A DNA stretch of 36,605 bases from Bradyrhizobium hipponense (lineage in GTDB: Bacteria; Pseudomonadota; Alphaproteobacteria; Rhizobiales; Xanthobacteraceae). Under the pieces are notes generated by a model. It worked only from the letters and a program-made list of their open reading frames with translations. It had not been told where the DNA came from and made no database searches. Each line of letters starts with the position of its first letter. The first letter of the stretch is position 1. Both the position numbers and the translations under genes were made by a program. Shown in pieces: positions 15,900 through 24,384 of the stretch. The DNA lies in the NCBI RefSeq assembly GCF_008123965.1, contig NZ_VSTH01000168.1, positions 1 through 36,605 of the forward strand. The letters run 5' to 3'.

Positions 15900-16154
15900 T
15901 CAGGCGGCGGAGCGAATCGCGCGCTTGTCAGCGAGAAATCGCGACAGCGCCTCGACGGTAGGGTGGTCGTAAAAGTCGTCCGTCGACAGCTCGAGGTCGA
16001 GCTTCTCCTCGAGCTCCATCATGAGGTAGACCAGCATCGCCGAATCGAGGCCGAGACGGTTGAATTTCGTGCCGGTATCGACGCGGTCCCTCGAAATTCG
16101 CAGGATATTTGCCAGGGCGGTAACGCAGAAATCCGAAATCTGCTCGCGTGTCAT
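15900..16154 (-). CDS. Acyl carrier protein
   Basis: An 84-residue acidic carrier protein from ATG 16154. S38 in RLGLDSAMLVYLMMELEEKL is the expected phosphopantetheine attachment site; the family form is DS(L/M/A) after a Gly-x-Asp, and DSAM here is a small variation. The following helix II and the DFYDHPTVEALSRFL helix IV are typical of stand-alone ACPs that serve FAAL or polyketide-like enzymes rather than the housekeeping AcpP. It precedes the FAAL gene in the same transcript. The frame continues to 16208, but residues before MTREQISDF look non-coding. The 272 bases between this gene and the L,D-transpeptidase stop hold no feature I can name beyond the likely promoter. Confidence 0.9.
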   Translation of the reverse strand: MTREQISDFCVTALANILRISRDRVDTGTKFNRLGLDSAMLVYLMMELEEKLDLELSTDDFYDHPTVEALSRFLADKRAIRSAA

Positions 16155-16426
16155 GTCATGTCCCAGAAACAATTGGAACGACAATAAGGGCGACCCCCTG
16201 GTTGTCAATTTGGCTGGAACGCCGCAGCGTTGAAGGTTGGGGAGTGTTGCTTCCCTGCGTCGGTTTTGCTGCTCAATTCATGCACAGATTGCCGCAATTT
16301 CCCGCGGCCGACTGCGGTCCTTGATTCGCTCGTCGCGCGAAGGGATGCGGTGACCATGCCGTACGGGGGAGCCACAGACCCCTGACACGCAAGAGCAGGA
16401 GAGTGCGGCCGCTGCGTCAGATCACA

Positions 16427-17242
16427 TCAGTTCTGGTAGTAATTGTAGCCGCCGCGCGGCTGATAATACGGCCGGGGCTGCTGCTGCTGATAGTAGTAGC
16501 CCTGCTGCTGGCCGTAGCCCTGGTCGTAGGATGGCTGCGGCTGCGGCGGATAGACCTGCGCGCCGTAGACGCGGTTGGTGCGCGGTGCCGGGTAGCGCGC
16601 GCCGGTGTCGCTGCCGTCGGCCGGGTAGATGTAGTTGTCGTCCTGTGGCATGTAGCGGCGGGCGGGCTGCGCCGGCGGCGTCAGAGTGACGGGATCGCCG
16701 ACAGCGCTATACTGCTCGTCGGCCGGCTGCTGGGCGCGGGCCACCGCATTGTTGGTGCGGCCGCGCGGATTGCGGGCTAGCGCCACCTGTGCAGAGCCGG
16801 TCAGCGTCACCGTGGTGTTGAGCACGCCCTGTTCTTGCACCAGCGCATAGAGCGTCGTTGCATTCTGGCGCGACAGCCGCACGCAGCCATGGGAAGCGGG
16901 CGAGCCGAGCCGGCCCACCGAATCCGTGCCGTGGATGGCGTGCCCGATCTTGGTGAAGAAGATCGAGTGCGGCATCGGCGCGTCGTCGAATTCCTTGGAG
17001 TAGTGGTCCTCTTCCATGCGGAAGGCGCGGAACGCGCCGTTCGGTGTTTCGCGCGAGGGAATGCCGGTTGACACCGGCCAGCGATAGCGCGCGACGCCGT
17101 CGATGGCGACGGTCATCTGCTGATTGTCCTTGTCGATGGTGATGTCGACCTTGGCCTGCGCGGCACCCGCGCTCAAAAGCATCAACGAGCTGAAAGCAAT
17201 GAAAAAGGAACGCATCTGGAAACGCATTTGAGGAAAACGCAT
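16427..17242 (-). CDS. L,D-transpeptidase (YkuD) with Tyr/Gln/Pro-rich tail
   Basis: A 271-residue envelope enzyme with a YkuD catalytic domain. HGTDSVGRLG (from about residue 104) and SHGCVRLS, with C120 as nucleophile, form the H-x15-SHGC signature. Such enzymes make 3-3 peptidoglycan crosslinks or attach proteins to peptidoglycan. A signal peptide ending AGAAQA puts it in the periplasm. Three in-frame ATGs occur within 28 bases; GGAGG lies 11 bases before the first (17242) and nothing precedes the others (17227, 17215). After about residue 170 the sequence is low-complexity, ending in a 40-residue stretch made mostly of Gln, Tyr, Pro and Gly. A proline/glutamine tail is seen in many rhizobial members. 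Confidence 0.88.
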   Translation of the reverse strand: MRFPQMRFQMRSFFIAFSSLMLLSAGAAQAKVDITIDKDNQQMTVAIDGVARYRWPVSTGIPSRETPNGAFRAFRMEEDHYSKEFDDAPMPHSIFFTKIGHAIHGTDSVGRLGSPASHGCVRLSRQNATTLYALVQEQGVLNTTVTLTGSAQVALARNPRGRTNNAVARAQQPADEQYSAVGDPVTLTPPAQPARRYMPQDDNYIYPADGSDTGARYPAPRTNRVYGAQVYPPQPQPSYDQGYGQQQGYYYQQQQPRPYYQPRGGYNYYQN

Positions 17243-17569
17243 TTGAATCTTGGCCTCCGGCCTGTTCACGCAAACGCCGCGGCTCTCCATCCCCGGCGTG
17301 CACTATGCCTGCAATCCGGCTTTCGTTCCAGCGGCCTGCCCGCCCATCGTTAACGTGATGGCGGTCGTAAGCAAGGCCGCTTTGCACCGCGCCACCTGCG
17401 GCGGTGCTGACATTTTCGCGAGCGGGCCAGCGCGTTCGGACGCCGACAATTCGTCACAAAGGCGCAACCATTTGGCCGCTCCGGACGTTGAATATAACTG
17501 CCTCGACAGGCGGCCGTCGCCGCCGTTTACCCCTTGTACTTCCTTTGGGTACTTCCTTTGGGACCGAAG
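17243..17569. other. Divergent intergenic region with a 13-bp tandem repeat
   Basis: This 327-base gap separates the L,D-transpeptidase start from the glycine-zipper gene and must carry both promoters, though no clear -35/-10 pair stands out. Just before the downstream gene, GTACTTCCTTTGG occurs twice in perfect tandem (17536-17561). Close to the upstream gene, CGCATTTGA is duplicated, which creates the repeated start codons of that gene. No RNA gene is apparent. Confidence 0.5.
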
Positions 17570-17896
17570 ATGAACAAACCTCGCATCGCTGCAGCGCAAT
17601 TGCCGGCCGACTTACCTGTCCGCCTGCTTTTCGCAGCCGCCGCCATTGTCCTCGCGCTGTTATCGCTACCGCAGTCCGGCCATGCCCAGGGCATCGTGCG
17701 CGGCGCCCAGGAGGGCTCTTATGAAGGCAACCGCATTGCCGGCCCGGTGGGCGGCGTGGTCGGAGGCGCGGTCGGCGCCGGTGTCGGCGGCGCTGTGGGC
17801 GCGGTCGAGGGCGTGTTCGGCATCCCACATCATCGCTACTACCGTCGCTGCCGCGCATACTACGACGGGTATCACCGCTTTCACTGCTATCGGTGA
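17570..17896 (+). CDS. Exported glycine-zipper protein
   Basis: A 108-residue small protein with a hydrophobic leader (about 20-40) ending SGHAQG, consistent with a signal peptide. The core GPVGGVVGGAVGAGVGGAVG is a run of Gly every third or fourth position, the glycine-zipper pattern of outer-membrane or membrane-inserting small proteins. The C-terminus is rich in His, Tyr and Arg with two cysteines (RRCRAYYDGYHRFHCYR), which could form a disulfide. The ATG at 17570 is chosen because it opens directly on the leader; the longer frame from 17534 is made of the tandem repeat. Function is unknown; an envelope role is inferred. Confidence 0.75.
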   Translation: MNKPRIAAAQLPADLPVRLLFAAAAIVLALLSLPQSGHAQGIVRGAQEGSYEGNRIAGPVGGVVGGAVGAGVGGAVGAVEGVFGIPHHRYYRRCRAYYDGYHRFHCYR

Positions 17897-17904
17897 CTTA
17901 GCTT

Positions 17905-18029
17905 GTCATTCCGGGGCGCCCGAAGAGGGCGAACCCGGAATCCGTCGAACGGCAGAGTTGGTGATGAATGGATTCTCCGATGCGCAATTGCGCATCGTAG
18001 CTCGCGACTTCGTCGCGCCCCGGAATGAC
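17905..18029. repeat. Intergenic palindromic repeat, GTCATTCCGGGGCG family
   Basis: The left end reads GTCATTCCGGGGCGCCCGAA and the right end TCGTCGCGCCCCGGAATGAC, so the ends are complementary over about 14 bases. The inner part holds ATGCGCAATTGCGCAT, a perfect 16-base palindrome. The element fills the gap between two convergent genes and touches neither coding sequence. It is the fourth unrelated palindromic family in this window, and its outline (GTCATTCC ... GGAATGAC) is shared in style with the one at 1474. Confidence 0.78.
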
Positions 18030-18037
18030 GACGAAGA

Positions 18038-18795
18038 TCAGTTCTTCAGCCGATAACCGGTCCGGAAAATCCACGAGATCACCACTAGACAGATCACCAG
18101 GAACGCCAGCGTCATGCCGACGCTGACGGACAAGCTGACGTCGGCGATCTCGTAGAAGCTCCAGCGGAAGCCGGAGATCAGGTAGACCACCGGGTTGAGC
18201 AGCGCCACCGTGCGCCAGGCCGGCGGCAGCATGTCGACGGAATAGAAGCTGCCGCCGAGGAAGGTCAGCGGCGTCACCACCAGCATCGGGATCATCTGGA
18301 GCTTTTCGAAACCGTCGGCCCAGATGCCGATGATGAAGCCGAACAGGCTGAAGGTCACCGCCGTCAGCACCAGGAAGACCAGCATCCAGACCGGATGGTG
18401 GATGTGCAGCGGCACGAACAAGCCGGCCGTTGCCAGGATGATAAGGCCCAAGATAATCGACTTAGTTGCGGCCGCTCCGACATAGCCCAGCACGATCTCG
18501 AAGTAGGAGATCGGCGCCGACAGGATCTCGTAGATCGTGCCGACGAATTTCGGGAAGTAGATGCCGAACGAAGCATTGGCGATGCTCTGCGTCAGGACAG
18601 AAAGCATGATCAAGCCCGGCACGATGAAAGTGCCGTAGCTGACGCCCTCGACTTGGCTGATGCGCGAGCCGATGGCGGCGCCGAACACCACGAAATAGAG
18701 CGAGGTCGAGACCACCGGCGAGACGATGCTTTGCAGCAGCGTGCGCCAGGTACGTGCCATTTCGAACAGGTAGATGGCGCGGACAGCGCGGTAGT

Positions 18796-18799
<4 letters not shown>
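18038..18799 (-). CDS. ABC-2 type transporter permease (YadH-like)
   Basis: A 253-residue inner-membrane permease with about six hydrophobic segments. SLYFVVFGAAIGSRI, YGTFIVPGLIMLSVLTQS and PMLVVTPLTFLGGSFYSVDMLPP follow the pattern of the ABC-2 family in the YadH/NodJ branch, including the conserved final loop PVVYLISGFRW. Its ATG (18797-18799) overlaps the stop of the ATP-binding gene by four bases (ATGA), so the two are translationally coupled. The frame is open further upstream because it runs through the ATPase gene in another phase; that extension is not real. The exported substrate is unknown. Confidence 0.9.
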
Positions 18800-19719
<920 letters not shown>

Positions 19720-19990
19720 GATGGCCGGCGGATTGGGGAAGGGGGCTGGAACCCGTCCCGGGAGGGGCGGCACAGCGGAGCCCTGAGATAGGAATGCCAT
19801 TGCCCGGTCGCAATTCCCCGGAGAAAAATGGCCTCAAAACGGGCCCTTCAGTGGCAGGTTTCAGGCAAGTGTTGCGCAACAGCCACGGGCTGCGGCTAAG
19901 ATTGTCGCTCACGCGGCTCTTTGTTGCGTCTGCGAGCAGGCCATGGCTACGATTCCGGCCAATTGCAAAGCATATGTCGGGAAAAGATCG

Positions 19991-20704
19991 ATGAGACCGA
20001 ACGGCCGTCACGCAGCCGGCGCGAGCCAGTTGTCCGCCATCCGTGTGTGGGCGATGGGCCTGCTACTGCTGTCAGCTGTTGCCCTCAGCCCGACCACCGC
20101 CAAGGCCGCGCCGAGCCAGGCGGCCGCCACGACCCATGTCTATCTGCTGCGCGGCGTGCTCAATATCTTCTCGCTCGGGCTCGACACCATCGGCGCCCGG
20201 CTCGAGGCGCAGGGCATTCCGGTAACGGTCGCCAATTTCGTCTCCTGGTCCTCGCTCGCCGATGAAGCCGCGACTGCCTACAAGGCTGGCCGGCTCAAAA
20301 CCATCGTGCTGGTCGGGCACTCCTCCGGTGCCACCGCGCTGCCGGACATGATCGCCAAGCTCAACCGCCTCGGCGTGCCCGTGAAGCTCGCGATCGGGCT
20401 CGACTCCGTGTTCAAGACCAAGCTCACCACCGGCGCCGAACGCTACATCAACATCTATATCGGCGATGGTCCCGGCGAGCCGGTGAAGCGCGCCGACGGT
20501 TTCCGCGGCAAGCTCGACAATGTCGACGTGCGCGGCTCCGGCGTCGGCCACATCACAATCGACAAGAGCGAGGCGATCCAGCGCCGCGTGATCGCCGAGA
20601 TCGACGCCGCGATCCTGCGCTCGCGTGCACCGGCACCGGTTGCCGAACCCGGTGCAGCGCGGCCCGCACGTGCGGCGGCCGCGACAGCGCCGGCGCGCAA
20701 CTGA
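19991..20704 (+). CDS. Exported alpha/beta-hydrolase-like protein (paralogue of the 26141 gene)
   Basis: A 237-residue secreted or periplasmic protein. A signal peptide ends near residue 40 (LSPTTAKAA). The domain begins with VYLLRGVLNIFSLGLDTIG and has IVLVGHSSGA, a GxSxG nucleophile elbow with S111. D138 (IGLDSV) and H187 (GVGHITID) are well placed for a Ser-Asp-His triad. The same segments with the same spacing occur in the gene at 26141. The ATG at 19991 is preferred to that at 19943, which precedes it by 48 bases, because GGGAAAAG is upstream. The C-terminal 25 residues are Ala/Pro/Arg-rich. Substrate unknown; lipase-like or esterase activity is inference from the triad. Confidence 0.72.
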   Translation: MRPNGRHAAGASQLSAIRVWAMGLLLLSAVALSPTTAKAAPSQAAATTHVYLLRGVLNIFSLGLDTIGARLEAQGIPVTVANFVSWSSLADEAATAYKAGRLKTIVLVGHSSGATALPDMIAKLNRLGVPVKLAIGLDSVFKTKLTTGAERYINIYIGDGPGEPVKRADGFRGKLDNVDVRGSGVGHITIDKSEAIQRRVIAEIDAAILRSRAPAPVAEPGAARPARAAAATAPARN

Positions 20705-20713
20705 GGGCGCGTC

Positions 20714-20742
20714 GCGTCAGGCCCGCGTACCCTGCGTGACGC
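20714..20742. terminator. Possible bidirectional hairpin between convergent genes
   Basis: GCGTCA and TGACGC pair across a GC-rich loop in the 41-base gap between the hydrolase and the P450 stop codons. The stem is only six pairs, with further pairing if a bulge is allowed, and no T-run follows, so this is weak. Confidence 0.25.
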
Positions 20743-20745
20743 AGC

Positions 20746-21924
20746 TTAAGCGGCCGTCACGCGGACCGGCATGCTCTCCAGCCCGCGCAGGGAATTGTTG
20801 AGCCTGCGCCGGGGCTCCGCCGTGAGCTCGATGGTCTTCACGCGCCTGGCGAGCTCGCCAAAGATCAATTCGCCTTCCAGACGTGCGATCATCTGGCCGA
20901 CGCAGGCGTGAATGCCGGCGCCGAAACCGACATCTCCGGTCGCGGCGCGTTCGACCTCGAAACGGTCCGGATTGTCCCAGCGCGCCGGGTCGCGATTGGC
21001 CGATGCCATGAACAGCAGCACCTTGCGGTGGGCCGGAATTACGCCGCCAGCGGTCTCGACGTCGCGGGAGGTGGTTCGAAAGAACGTCTGCACCGGTGAA
21101 TCGTAGCGCAGGCCTTCCTCGAAAGTGTTGCGCGCCAGCTCCGGCCTGTGGTGGAGCTTGCGATATTCATCCGGATGCGCGGCGAGCGCCAGAAGCGTGT
21201 TGCCGATGCCGTTGACGGTGGTGTCGATCCCGGCCGTGAGGAACGGCCGCACCAGATGGGTGGCTTCGTGCTCGCTGATCTCGCCTTCGTCGGCCGCCTG
21301 GTAGATCATCATGCCGAGCCCGTCGGGCCGCAACGCATCTCGCGCGCAACATTCCATGATCCAGCCCTGCGCCGCGAGGCCTTCCTTCCGCGACGCCGCC
21401 AGTTGGTCGTTCTCGGGACCAAAGCTGTCGAACACGAACGTGCTCCAGGCGAGCAGCTTGTCGCGTCCATCCGGCCGGATGCCGATCGCATCCGGAAACA
21501 CCTTCATAGGGTAGGCTTCGGCGAGATCGGTCACGGCATCGAACGTGCCTCTGTCGATCAGTTCCGAAACCTTCTTCTCCGCCTCCCGCTGAAACGTTTC
21601 GCGCAGCCGCCGCGCGATGCCCGGAGACAGGGTGCGGCCGAGAACGCGGCGGCCCTTGTCGTGGTCGGGCGGATCGATCTGAAGCGTCAACGGTTTCGGC
21701 AGGGCAGGATTCATCCCGTTGAGGCCGACGCCCTCGCCGCTGATGAAGGTCTTCCAGTCTTTCAGCGCCGCCTCGACCTCGGCATAGCCGGCCATGGCCC
21801 ACACGTCGTAACGCTCGAGCTTGAATACCGGCCCGAGCGCGCGCAGCGCTGCATAGGCGGGATAGGGATTGGCCAGGAAGTCAGGCGCGAACGGGTCGGC
21901 CTGGCTGCACGCGATGCTGGTCAT
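20746..21924 (-). CDS. Cytochrome P450, CYP199-like
   Basis: A 392-residue soluble bacterial P450. The haem loop FGAGIHACVG is at 334-343 with C341 as the iron ligand. The I-helix has AGIDTT at 231-236 and the K-helix ExxR is E270-R273. Stretches such as DLAEAYPMKVFPDAIGI, LARNTFEEGLRYDSPVQTFF and LNNSLRGLESMPV closely recall CYP199A2/A4 of Rhodopseudomonas palustris, which oxidise para-substituted benzoates. At the position where I recall R-S-x-x-S in CYP199A, this protein has R226-P-F-L-T230, so the substrate may differ. No ferredoxin or reductase gene is adjacent. It follows the binding-protein gene by 19 bases, so they form one operon. Confidence 0.9.
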   Translation of the reverse strand: MTSIACSQADPFAPDFLANPYPAYAALRALGPVFKLERYDVWAMAGYAEVEAALKDWKTFISGEGVGLNGMNPALPKPLTLQIDPPDHDKGRRVLGRTLSPGIARRLRETFQREAEKKVSELIDRGTFDAVTDLAEAYPMKVFPDAIGIRPDGRDKLLAWSTFVFDSFGPENDQLAASRKEGLAAQGWIMECCARDALRPDGLGMMIYQAADEGEISEHEATHLVRPFLTAGIDTTVNGIGNTLLALAAHPDEYRKLHHRPELARNTFEEGLRYDSPVQTFFRTTSRDVETAGGVIPAHRKVLLFMASANRDPARWDNPDRFEVERAATGDVGFGAGIHACVGQMIARLEGELIFGELARRVKTIELTAEPRRRLNNSLRGLESMPVRVTAA

Positions 21925-21943
21925 CGTGACCTCCTGGGACTGC

Positions 21944-23152
21944 TTATTGACCGGAGAGCGGACACTTGCCTTCGCTCTCCGGCCGGAACGCGTCCTCGCC
22001 CTTGATCGTGCCGGCGACCTTCAGCAAATCCCAGGCCGAATGCGATTCCTCCGGCGCCTTGACCTGGAGCAGGTAAAGCGGATGAATCTTACGCCCATCC
22101 TTGCGGATGGTGCCCTTGCCGAACAGCGGATCGTCGGTGGGCATCTCCTTCATCGCCACCACGATCGCCTTGCCGTCTTTGGCGCCGCCGAGCTTGTCGA
22201 CCGCCTTGAGGTAGTGAATGACTGACGCATAGACGCCGGCCTGCATGTCGTTCGGATAGGCCTTCGACGGAATGCGCTCGGCGAAGCGTTTGGCGAAAGC
22301 ACGGGTGCCGTCGTTCAGATCCCAGTAGAACGGGTTCATGATCTGTGCGCCCTGCGCGAACTTCAGCCCGAGTGAGGGAAGCCCGTTCATCCCCAGGATC
22401 AATCCGACCAGTTTGTGGTCCTTGGTCAGCCCGAATTCGGCGGCCTGCTTCATCGACGTGATGGTATCGTCGCCGGCATTGGCGAAGCCGATGACGTTCG
22501 CGCCCGAAGCCTGGGCCTGGAGCAGGAAAGAGGCGTAATCGGCCGTTCCCAGCGGATGCCGCACGCTGCCGAGCACCTCGCCGCCGGACGCCTTCACCGC
22601 CTCGGCAGCCTGTTTCTCCAGATCATGTCCGAAGGCGTAGTCGGCAGTGATGAAGAACCACTTCTTGCCGCCCTGCTGGACGATGGCCTTGCCGAGGCCG
22701 CGCCCATAGGCATAGGTGTCGTAGGTCCAGTGCACGGTGTTCGGCGTGCATTTTTCGCCGGTCAGAAGCACCGTTCCTGCGCCCGATCCGACGAGGACCT
22801 TGTTCTTCTCGGCGCTCATGCCGGCTACCGCAAGCGCGATCGACGAGTTGGGGATGTCGAAGATCGCATCGACACCGTCGTTCTCGTACCAGCGCCTTGC
22901 AATGCCGATCCCGATGTCGGTCTTGTTCTGGTGATCGGCCGCGACGACCTCGACAGGCTTGCCGCCGGCCTTTCCGCCGAAATCCTCGACCGCCATCTTG
23001 GCGGCGACGACCGAGCCGATGCCCTGATAGCTCGCGAACGGACCCGACTGGTCGTTCAGGATACCGATCTTCACCGCGTCCTCTGCGAACGCCGGTGTTG
23101 CGGCCAGCACCAAGGCCGAAATGCACAATTTGTGCAGGAATTTGCTGTTCAT
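21944..23152 (-). CDS. ABC transporter substrate-binding protein, LivK/aromatic-acid type
   Basis: A 402-residue periplasmic binding protein (peripla_BP_6 family). A signal peptide ends LAATPAFAE. The mature part opens with VKIGILNDQSGPFASYQG, the usual first strand and ligand loop, and has TADYAFGHDLEKQ and GFANAGDDTITSMKQAAEFG in the second lobe. In related soil bacteria this branch binds branched-chain amino acids or aromatic acids. No permease or ATPase gene is here, so it would share one elsewhere. Co-transcription with a CYP199-like P450 and divergence from a MarR regulator argue for an aromatic acid ligand, which is inference. Confidence 0.9.
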   Translation of the reverse strand: MNSKFLHKLCISALVLAATPAFAEDAVKIGILNDQSGPFASYQGIGSVVAAKMAVEDFGGKAGGKPVEVVAADHQNKTDIGIGIARRWYENDGVDAIFDIPNSSIALAVAGMSAEKNKVLVGSGAGTVLLTGEKCTPNTVHWTYDTYAYGRGLGKAIVQQGGKKWFFITADYAFGHDLEKQAAEAVKASGGEVLGSVRHPLGTADYASFLLQAQASGANVIGFANAGDDTITSMKQAAEFGLTKDHKLVGLILGMNGLPSLGLKFAQGAQIMNPFYWDLNDGTRAFAKRFAERIPSKAYPNDMQAGVYASVIHYLKAVDKLGGAKDGKAIVVAMKEMPTDDPLFGKGTIRKDGRKIHPLYLLQVKAPEESHSAWDLLKVAGTIKGEDAFRPESEGKCPLSGQ

Positions 23153-23190
23153 TGTCTTCCTCCCGTGGGCGGTCTTAGTGCCGCTATATA

Positions 23191-23211
23191 ATAGTTATAT
23201 TTTATATCTAT
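23191..23211. promoter_or_regulatory. AT-rich palindrome, probable MarR operator
   Basis: The arms ATAGTTATA (23191-23199) and TATATCTAT (23203-23211) are inverted copies matching at eight of nine positions around a TTT spacer. They stand out in otherwise GC-rich DNA and lie in the gap between the divergent binding-protein and MarR genes, where a MarR dimer site controlling both would be expected. Confidence 0.6.
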
Positions 23212-23268
23212 TTTCGAGAGAGTCAATTCGGCGGATTTTTGGCCGCCGCGCTTGAGGATCATGAGCCC

Positions 23269-23733
23269 GTGAAATCCGCAGTGAAGTCCGCCCGGCAGCC
23301 GGAACAATCGTTGGATTTGAAAGCGCTCCGGCGCACGCCCGGCTTCATGCTGCGGCTGGCGCAGCTGAAGTTCTTCGAAGGCTTTTACGAAGAGTTCGCC
23401 GCATTGGGGCTGACGCCCGCGACCTATGCGATCTTCGCCGTCATTCGCGACAATCCCGGCGTTCCCCCGAGCAGCCTCGCAGGCCTGCTCCGGTTGCGCC
23501 TGCCGAACCTGATCAAGATCCTGAACGAGCTCGAATCATCGGGTTTCATCAAGCGCAATCGCTCGAAGGCGGATCGCCGGGCCGTCGAGCTCATGCTGAC
23601 CCCAAAGGGTGCAAAGCTCATTCACGAGGGAGCAAGGCTGACAGAGCCCTACAACAAAAAGATGCTCGCTCCGCTCAGCGAGACCGAGCAGCGCACCTTG
23701 CTCGAATTGCTGAACCGGATTCTGCCGTTGTAG
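23269..23733 (+). CDS. MarR family transcriptional regulator
   Basis: A 154-residue winged-helix regulator from GTG 23269 (an in-frame TTG at 23239 would add ten residues). The recognition region VPPSSLAGLLRLRLPNLIKILNELESSGFI, followed by KRNRSKADRRAVELMLTPKG, is the MarR helix-turn-helix and wing; DRR in the wing is the family hallmark. N-terminal and C-terminal helices flank it for dimerisation. Divergent from the binding protein-P450 operon with a palindrome between, it is most likely a ligand-released repressor of that operon; MarR proteins commonly bind phenolic or aromatic acids. Confidence 0.9.
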   Translation: MKSAVKSARQPEQSLDLKALRRTPGFMLRLAQLKFFEGFYEEFAALGLTPATYAIFAVIRDNPGVPPSSLAGLLRLRLPNLIKILNELESSGFIKRNRSKADRRAVELMLTPKGAKLIHEGARLTEPYNKKMLAPLSETEQRTLLELLNRILPL

Positions 23734-23761
23734 GCAGGAAGCAGCGGGAGCGCGGTGTGCC

Positions 23762-24370
23762 CTATTCTCCGCCGTCGACGGGTGTGCCGTCCTTGGCACC
23801 TGATGGCTCCGGCTTCAAATAAACGATCAGGCAGCCGCAACACATTGCTAGCCCGAGGATCGGGAATTTCAATGCCACGCCGGCGGCGGCGGCGAAAATA
23901 CCGAGCGTGACGACCGACCGGATCCGCATGATGCTGCGGTCTCTCGGCGAGACCTCGCTCGGAGGTGCCCGCCCGACAAGATCCCAGATCAGGGCGACGT
24001 AACTCGCGTTCACCAGGAAGAACACTGCGGCGTAGAATGCGACCGGCTGTGGCGCGAGTTCGCTCACCGCCATCCAGGCAGTGGAGAGCGGCAGCAGCGA
24101 CACGGAGAACAGATGCGCGAAGTTGAACCACATCAGCCGCGGCGTCGCTTCGCTCGCGTAACGCATCAGATGGTGATGGTTGGCCCACACGATCGCGATG
24201 AAGACGTAGCTCACGGCATAGCTGAGCCAGGTCGGCCACAGCGCCAGCAAGGCCGTGAAGGTCGGGATCTCGGGCGGGCGAAGCTCCAGTACCAGCACTG
24301 TGATCAGGACGGCGAACACACCATCGGAAAATGCGCTCAACCGTTCCGGAGTCCGTCTCGCATGGACCAT
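23762..24370 (-). CDS. TMEM175-like potassium channel family protein (DUF1211)
   Basis: A 202-residue membrane protein with about six hydrophobic segments. The first contains RLSAFSDGVFAVLITVLVLEL, carrying the FSDGVFA signature of the TMEM175/DUF1211 family, in which the conserved segment lines a potassium-selective pore. WANHHHLMRY in the middle is also typical. The second of two close ATGs is chosen (24370) because AGGAG lies eight bases upstream of it and only two bases before the first (24376). Bacterial members are tetramers with one such domain. The gene is in the same direction as, and 15 bases from, the alpha/beta hydrolase, so they may share a transcript. Confidence 0.85.
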   Translation of the reverse strand: MVHARRTPERLSAFSDGVFAVLITVLVLELRPPEIPTFTALLALWPTWLSYAVSYVFIAIVWANHHHLMRYASEATPRLMWFNFAHLFSVSLLPLSTAWMAVSELAPQPVAFYAAVFFLVNASYVALIWDLVGRAPPSEVSPRDRSIMRIRSVVTLGIFAAAAGVALKFPILGLAMCCGCLIVYLKPEPSGAKDGTPVDGGE

Positions 24371-24384
24371 GGCCATCGCTCCTG

